From Bin127 sp965232825 (GTDB taxonomy: Bacteria; Chloroflexota; Dehalococcoidia; Lucifugimonadales; Lucifugimonadaceae): DNA of 64,000 bases. A program made the translations under genes and the position numbers. The stretch lies in assembly GCA_965232825.1 (NCBI GenBank), contig OZ247429.1:496001-560000 (forward strand), in the 5' to 3' direction. The notes under the pieces are model-generated. The model saw nothing but the letters and a program-made list of their open reading frames with translations. It did not search any database and was not told the DNA's origin. Every line of letters begins with the position of its first letter. Within the stretch, counting starts at the first letter, position 1. This document shows, one piece after another, positions 59,586-64,000 of this stretch.

Positions 59586-60376
59586 CGATGAAACTGTTGG
59601 ATGCGTGGAAGAATGCTCTGCTTGATCAACCGCCGTACGCCTTAGATCCAGACGTCCCTGTCGTCAAGTCGTCGAAAAGAAGAAAGGACTTGGAGATCAT
59701 CGGGAAGAGCTGTAACGAAGTCGAAGCTCATCCCGACTATGACCGCGAAAAATCAATTCATTTCAGTTTGATACCACAACCGTTCAATGGGGACCTCTTG
59801 AATGCGGAAATCTACGTATTGACTTTGAATCCGGGGTTTGCTTGTAGCGACTACGACGCGAACTATCACAAACCACGTTATCGACAGTCTTTCATGGACA
59901 ATATCAAGCAGAATCAACCACAAGGCGTATTGCCATTCTTTTTCCTCGACCCTAAATTTGACCGCCACGGCGGCCACAGTTATTGGTTTGGCAAGTTGAA
60001 GAAAACGATTGCCGAAATAGCTCGCTGTAATGGAATGGCGTTTGACGAGGCGCGAGACATGTTAGGACACAAGTTTGCTGTGATTGAACTGTTCCCGTAT
60101 CAGAGCGCCAATGCTTCAGGGCTTGGCACTTTGATTAACAAGCTGCCTTCGTCCAAATTGGCCTTGGAGTTCGTGAGATGCCACGTACTCGAAAAAGCAA
60201 TGCGCAGAGAAGCTCTGGTCATAGTGGTGCGTCAAGTTAGAAGATGGAATCAGGGGTTGGATGACAACGTTGGAGAACAGGACGGTGTCATCCGATACAG
60301 CCAGAGCCAGGCCCGGAGCGCGTCGCTTTCCCCGAATTCAAAAGGTGGCAAGGCAATTATCGATTGGTTCTGTTGA
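59582..60376 (+). CDS. Unknown 264-residue protein coupled to DUF2442
   Basis: I do not recognise the family with confidence. The core has AEIYVLTLNPGFACSDYD near 75-92, PFFFLDPKFDRHGGHSYWFGKLKK near 116-139, and KFAVIELFPYQSANASGLG near 164-182, then VRCHVLEKAMRREALVIVV. The hydrophobic strand ending in LNPG, the LDP loop and the ELFPYQS strand look like an alpha/beta fold reminiscent of uracil-DNA-glycosylase-like proteins, but catalytic residues cannot be matched. It is soluble with no signal peptide. Translation is coupled to the DUF2442 gene. Confidence 0.65.
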   Translation: MTMKLLDAWKNALLDQPPYALDPDVPVVKSSKRRKDLEIIGKSCNEVEAHPDYDREKSIHFSLIPQPFNGDLLNAEIYVLTLNPGFACSDYDANYHKPRYRQSFMDNIKQNQPQGVLPFFFLDPKFDRHGGHSYWFGKLKKTIAEIARCNGMAFDEARDMLGHKFAVIELFPYQSANASGLGTLINKLPSSKLALEFVRCHVLEKAMRREALVIVVRQVRRWNQGLDDNVGEQDGVIRYSQSQARSASLSPNSKGGKAIIDWFC

Positions 60377-60405
60377 TCGGCAGCGTGATTCACAGACATT
60401 GAGAA

Positions 60406-61671
60406 TCACGCCCGTCTCAAAACCGGAGAAATCGCCAGTGCTATCAAGCTCGCAGCTGCGACGATCAAACCGGCCCCTCCAATCGCCCAACGCACCCCGA
60501 ACGCATCGCCGACTGCGCCCATCGCCAGGTGACCGACCCAGCCGAAGCCTATTGCGAATACCCAACCTCCGATTACACGACCGCGCAGACGATTCGGGAC
60601 GTTTGCCTGAAGCAGCGTCCACTCCATCGCGTCAAACATCGATGCAGCGGCTCCGACCATGGTAACGAGGAGCAGGGCAGTGATCAGGTTGGGGCTTGCG
60701 GCAACGCCCATCAGACCTATGCCGTAGCCAACCGCAATACCGAGAAGCAATGGTCCTTTGCGGCTGAAATCACCAAGGAAGGAGAGCGCGATTGCGACGG
60801 CGACGGCGCCAATGCCGGCCGCAAATCTCAATGTGCCGAGACCTGATTCAGCGACGTTCAACTCGTCGCGTGCAAGGGCTGGCATGACCGAGTCGTAGGC
60901 GAAGCCAAATATCTCGACGACGATCGCCATCCAGAGGAGAGTGGATACCGTCGGGATTCGCATCATGGATCTGATGCCAATCATCGCGTCCTTGAATATG
61001 TTCTTCGCGGAAGCGCCGGTTTGTCGCGCCGTACTCCGTATTGTTGGGGTGAACAGTACGACAATGCCGCCGATGAGTACCGCGCTGGCTGCGACCAAAA
61101 GGGCGGCAGGGATGCCGATGAACTCGGCGATTATTCCGCTGGCCAACGCTCCGACGGCAGCGACGGCCCGCGTACCGACAGAATGCACTGAGATGGCGTT
61201 CATTCGGGCTTCCCGCGGAACGATGTCGGTGATCAGTCCCTGCTTGGCGGGCATATCGAAGGAGTTGACAACACCTTCGAATGCGACGATGACGAAAATC
61301 GGCCAAGGATTGGAAAATCCGTTCAACGCGATGAGCGCGATTGAAAGCATGGAGATCGCCCTGATTAACGCTGTCAGAGGCAGCAGACGGTTTCTGGGGA
61401 ATCGATCGGCGACGGCGCCACCGAATGGTGCTGCGATGATGCCGGGGGCCGATCCAGCGGCGAATGTCGCAGCCGATAGCAACACCGAGTCCGTCTGCTC
61501 TAGAACCAGCCACCCGACGGCTAATCGTTCAGCCCATATTCCAAGCGCGACGAAGTTGGCGCCAAACCACAGCAGTCGAAATCCAGGGTATCGAAACGCG
61601 GCGAAGGGACTCGGTGTCCGAGGCAGCAACCGGCGTCTTTGAGGCGGCGATTGCGATTGTGACGGATCCAT
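60406..61671 (-). CDS. MFS transporter, DHA3/EntS-type (12 TM)
   Basis: A 421-residue major facilitator with about 12 helices. FAAFRYPGFRLLWFGANFVALGIWAERLAVGW at the start, APFGGAVADRFPRNRLL (motif A-like) near 80, and FDMPAKQGLITDIVPREARMNAI near 140 are typical of the DHA3 group (EntS-like, macrolide-efflux-like). It is the last gene of the minus-strand group and converges on the 264-residue gene across 29 bases that contain a 7-pair hairpin (60385-60391/60403-60409) without a T tract. Substrate unknown. Confidence 0.85.
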   Translation of the reverse strand: MDPSQSQSPPQRRRLLPRTPSPFAAFRYPGFRLLWFGANFVALGIWAERLAVGWLVLEQTDSVLLSAATFAAGSAPGIIAAPFGGAVADRFPRNRLLPLTALIRAISMLSIALIALNGFSNPWPIFVIVAFEGVVNSFDMPAKQGLITDIVPREARMNAISVHSVGTRAVAAVGALASGIIAEFIGIPAALLVAASAVLIGGIVVLFTPTIRSTARQTGASAKNIFKDAMIGIRSMMRIPTVSTLLWMAIVVEIFGFAYDSVMPALARDELNVAESGLGTLRFAAGIGAVAVAIALSFLGDFSRKGPLLLGIAVGYGIGLMGVAASPNLITALLLVTMVGAAASMFDAMEWTLLQANVPNRLRGRVIGGWVFAIGFGWVGHLAMGAVGDAFGVRWAIGGAGLIVAAASLIALAISPVLRRA

Positions 61672-61725
61672 CGCGTAACGTTACGTCAATGTCGGTGCGC
61701 TCAACAACCAATGCTGTGTGATTGT

Positions 61726-62934
61726 TCAGGTCTGGATCTGGTGAATTCGGTGCTGGATTTCCCCTGTTGTCTCGATGTCGTTTTCACCGACGTAGACATC
61801 CATCTCGAGTCGTACACCGAATTCGGAAAGATAGATTCCGGGCTCCATGGTTACGCAGATGCCGGGGATGAGTTGACGGGTATCGTGAGTCTCCCAATCA
61901 TCGAGGTTCACTGCGTTGGAGTGAACTTCGGGACCGACGCTGTGGCCCAGTCGGTGGACGAAATAATCTCCGTAACCGTCGTTGATGATGGAGTTTCGAG
62001 CCACTCGATCGAGTTGCCAACCGAGTGTCGGTTCGCCGTTACGATGCCGGACCCGCAGGAAATCGAACGCGGCGTCGCGGCCGCGTCTCACGGAATCGAA
62101 CACCTCGACTTGATCGGGTGTCGGGTCCGATCCGATTTTGGCGACCCAGGTGATGTCGGCATAGACTGGTTCGCTGGCGGATGCAACCTCACTTTCGACG
62201 AACGGATCGATTGAAATTGGTTTGGCCCAGGAGTCGATCAGGAGCCATCCGTCGCGCCGAATGATCGAGGAACTTTCGATGGTCGGTTCGTAATGAGGGT
62301 CAGAGGAGTTGCCGTTGAAGGCGACAACGGGACCCTCGTCGGTGTGGAGGCCCGCGCGGTCATAACGTCCACGAATGAACTCGGCTACGTCGTGCTCTGT
62401 TAGTGCCCAACGGACGTTTTCGCCGATGAAGTTGAAGGACTCGTGCATTATGTTTACGAGTTCCGTCATGGCGTACCGGTGAGATGCCAATTGGACGGCG
62501 TCCCAGCGTTCTGTCGCGTATTGGGATACATCGCCTGATGAGACCACCTCCACGCCGAACGATCGGATTAACTCGACTGAGCCCGCGTCGACTCTGGCGA
62601 CACGGGGAAGTTCGTAGGCCGGGGAGTAGTCCATGGCTACTTTGCCGTGATCAGGGATTAAGGACTTGAGCGATGAGACCATCGCATCGCGGTTGCTGTA
62701 AACGGTGATTTCGATATCGTCGCGTTCGAAGCGGTTAGCGTCGACGTCGTGGGTTAAGAGGCGCGGCTCGTCTTGGGCCGGGATCCACAGCCAGACCGGG
62801 CGCGTGAGGTTGTTGGGTTGGTAACCTAGCGCGGCGAAGAATATTGGATTGGTGTAGCGGTAGTCGCGGGTAAGCCAACCGGATATCCCATTGTCGGTAA
62901 GGAACTCGCGGGCGGCGTTGAGGTCGGTTGCCAT
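61726..62934 (-). CDS. M24-family metallopeptidase (Xaa-Pro aminopeptidase/creatinase type)
   Basis: 402 residues. The N-terminal creatinase-like domain (1-155) is followed by a pita-bread domain. Metal ligands can be read in order: Asp in LLIDSWAK (near 230), Asp in YADITWVA (near 258), His in VHRLGHSVGPEVH (near 329), Glu in TMEPGIYL (near 365) and Glu in GVRLEMDVYV (near 380). It would cleave Xaa-Pro bonds or hydrolyse a related amide. It starts two bases after the stop of the MocA-like gene, an unrelated function in a shared transcript. Confidence 0.88.
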   Translation of the reverse strand: MATDLNAAREFLTDNGISGWLTRDYRYTNPIFFAALGYQPNNLTRPVWLWIPAQDEPRLLTHDVDANRFERDDIEITVYSNRDAMVSSLKSLIPDHGKVAMDYSPAYELPRVARVDAGSVELIRSFGVEVVSSGDVSQYATERWDAVQLASHRYAMTELVNIMHESFNFIGENVRWALTEHDVAEFIRGRYDRAGLHTDEGPVVAFNGNSSDPHYEPTIESSSIIRRDGWLLIDSWAKPISIDPFVESEVASASEPVYADITWVAKIGSDPTPDQVEVFDSVRRGRDAAFDFLRVRHRNGEPTLGWQLDRVARNSIINDGYGDYFVHRLGHSVGPEVHSNAVNLDDWETHDTRQLIPGICVTMEPGIYLSEFGVRLEMDVYVGENDIETTGEIQHRIHQIQT

Positions 62935-62936
62935 TT

Positions 62937-63548
62937 CTAGGGATTCTCGGCTAGGGATGGGTAGGTTTTGAGCGCGTTTTCATAATCGTCCGGGGTGTTG
63001 AGGTCGAAGCGAACGACCGGGTTGTCGAAATATACGCGATTCATGGCTTGGTCGTATCGCTTCATGACATCGCGTAGACCTTCATGCTCTTCGGAGATAC
63101 TGGACAGCTCGGGGCGTAGTCCCGCATCGAAGAGCAATGGATGTCCGCCGTGGCCGGAGTATCGTGGTGAAGTTACGGGGCATTTGGAATTCAGATGGGA
63201 TTGGAGCGCTTGGTTGATGGCCCATGCAGGCCTCGGTTGGTCCACAGCTAAGACGAGGAGGGTTTGGCAGTTGGAAGAGAGTTCTCGGAGGCCAGTTTTG
63301 ATTGAAGTCGTTTTTCCTTGGGACCAATCTGGGTTGGCGACGACGGTGATGTTTGGGTTATCGGTGATGGTGTCTGAGATTTCGTCATGGTGAGCACCAG
63401 TCACGACGATAACTCGGTTCGCCCCACCTTCGAAGAGAGCTTCGGCTTGGGCTAGGACGAGTGGTTGTCCGAACCAGTCTAGGAGGGCTTTGGGCGTACC
63501 CATTCGGGACGATTCGCCAGCTGAGAGGAGTATTGCCTCTACGACCAT
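62937..63548 (-). CDS. MobA-like NTP transferase (MocA, molybdenum cofactor cytidylyltransferase type)
   Basis: 203 residues. LSAGESSRMGTPKALL at the N-terminus is the nucleotide-binding loop of MobA/MocA enzymes. VVTGAHHDEI, NPDWSQGKTTSIKTGL and VLAVDQPRP follow, and GGHPLLFDAGLRPEL is near 135. It probably adds CMP to molybdopterin to form MCD, the cofactor of xanthine dehydrogenase/CO dehydrogenase-type enzymes. The upstream XdhC gene strongly supports that assignment. Start is GTG or ATG at 63548. Confidence 0.87.
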   Translation of the reverse strand: MVVEAILLSAGESSRMGTPKALLDWFGQPLVLAQAEALFEGGANRVIVVTGAHHDEISDTITDNPNITVVANPDWSQGKTTSIKTGLRELSSNCQTLLVLAVDQPRPAWAINQALQSHLNSKCPVTSPRYSGHGGHPLLFDAGLRPELSSISEEHEGLRDVMKRYDQAMNRVYFDNPVVRFDLNTPDDYENALKTYPSLAENP

Positions 63549-63572
63549 CGGAGGGGAAATGTGCCGCCGAGG

Positions 63573-64000
63573 TTAACTACCGGCGGCCAATGCGCGTTCA
63601 GTGACGGATGATCGGGCGGCGCGTTCGATGGCTTTGTCAAGGAGTCGTTCTTGAAGCTTCATGCTTTCGCCCGAGCCGCCGAGTCGAAAGGCGATGATCT
63701 CGGACATGACGCTAATGGCGATCTCTTCGGGCGTGCGACCGCCGATGTCGAGCCCGATAGGGGCGTTGATTCGTCGGAGTTCCTCCGGGTCGAAGCCGTT
63801 GCGGATGAGTTCCTCGAAGATGAGAATGGTTTTGCGTTTGCTGCCGAGAAGACCGACGTACGAAGCTGGAGTTTTGAGAGCACCCGAAACCGCCGCGTCG
63901 TCGAATTGATGTCCGCGGGTGGCAACGACGACGAACGAGTTGGCGTTGACCGGCAGATTGTCGAAACCATTGCGGTAGTCACCGACCATGGTGATGTCGG
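63573..64000 (-). CDS. XdhC/CoxI-family molybdoenzyme maturation factor, C-terminal part
   Basis: The frame is open to the right edge, so the gene starts beyond the window; about 142 codons are visible. Signatures: FVVVATRGHQFDDAAVSGAL, PASYVGLLGSKRKTILIFEEL and APIGLDIGGRTPEEIAISVMSEIIA, all typical of the XdhC C-terminal Rossmann domain. XdhC binds the molybdenum cofactor and helps insert its sulfurated form into xanthine-dehydrogenase-family enzymes. The MocA-like gene follows 24 bases downstream. The molybdoenzyme subunits are expected to the right of the window. Confidence 0.9.
   Translation of the reverse strand, partial: DITMVGDYRNGFDNLPVNANSFVVVATRGHQFDDAAVSGALKTPASYVGLLGSKRKTILIFEELIRNGFDPEELRRINAPIGLDIGGRTPEEIAISVMSEIIAFRLGGSGESMKLQERLLDKAIERAARSSVTERALAAGS

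Noticed and set aside
60385..60409. Hairpin between convergent genes as a bidirectional terminator
   Set aside because: Seven-pair stem with an 11-base loop, no T tract on either side, and it overlaps the MFS stop codon.
1..64000. CRISPR arrays, tRNA or rRNA genes, transposases, integrases, phage genes
   Set aside because: Looked for regularly spaced repeats, cloverleaf-like and rRNA-core sequences, and DDE or recombinase motifs; none seen by eye. A tRNAscan/CRISPR search would be decisive.

Overview
The window looks like part of a bacterial chromosome from a Chloroflexota-type organism, in the style of marine SAR202 / Dehalococcoidia-like heterotrophs. This is an inference; no rRNA or other phylogenetic marker is present. 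It rests on the gene mix: lipoproteins with Thr/Pro-rich linkers, an RskA-type anti-sigma factor, LppX/LprG-like lipoproteins, a two-domain ThyX-like protein, and many scavenging enzymes (family-5 and NMT1-type binding proteins, amidohydrolase, SMP-30 lactonases, two sulfatase-fold enzymes, Ldh_2, ornithine cyclodeaminase family, LLM flavin oxidoreductase, haloacid dehalogenase, three MFS exporters). There are also many short palindromic intergenic repeats. I see no tRNA, rRNA, CRISPR array, transposase or phage structural gene.

Layout. 0-3.2 kb: 3' end of sufU, a peptide-type binding lipoprotein and a sugar epimerase. 4.3-5.3 kb: a gene desert with a consensus minus-strand promoter, an 11-bp closing inverted repeat and many hairpins, my best candidate for an undescribed structured RNA or repeat element. 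5.3-5.8 kb: a RelE/RHH toxin-antitoxin pair whose toxin is frameshifted. 5.9-12 kb: hydroxyacid dehydrogenase, ABM protein, DUF2335 pair, surface protein, SDR and MFS. 12.2-15.7 kb: a four-gene operon of two ABC ATPase/permease pairs. 15.8-25.5 kb: amidohydrolase, beta-propellers, NYN nuclease, LLM oxidoreductase, AbrB protein, M20 peptidase, AlkD-like glycosylase, sulfatase. 25.5-30.9 kb (minus): a cofactor cluster acpS-nnr-unknown-coaBC-unknown-acyl-CoA dehydrogenase-like. 31-37.3 kb (plus): folD, a pyruvate-dehydrogenase-type E1alpha/E1beta/E2 set, and the ThyX-like protein.

37.3-44.2 kb (minus): two neighbouring acetylxylan-esterase-type hydrolases, MFS, and an ECF sigma / anti-sigma / lipoprotein set below a SirB1-like protein. 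44.2-47.1 kb: a TPP riboswitch with its own promoter, controlling an ABC importer that is presumably for a thiamine pyrimidine precursor. 47.3-50.4 kb: an accessory-looking block (HipA-like kinase, HipA-N/HIRAN protein, site-2-type protease, small coiled-coil membrane protein) with dispersed repeats on both sides. 50.5-53.1 kb: a broken and an intact SMP-30 gene and a HAD enzyme. 53.1-60.4 kb (plus): thiD, then a catabolic run (OCD, Ldh_2, sulfatase fold, Gfo/Idh, sugar isomerase), then a DUF2442 two-gene cassette. 60.4-64 kb (minus): XdhC, MocA-like, M24 peptidase, MFS.

Functional links. The riboswitch-controlled importer and thiD both concern the pyrimidine half of thiamine, and thiamine diphosphate is the cofactor of the E1 genes at 32-34 kb. 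folD makes the methylene-tetrahydrofolate that a ThyX enzyme would use. acpS, coaBC and the unknown 237-residue gene share one apparent operon around CoA/ACP prosthetic-group metabolism.
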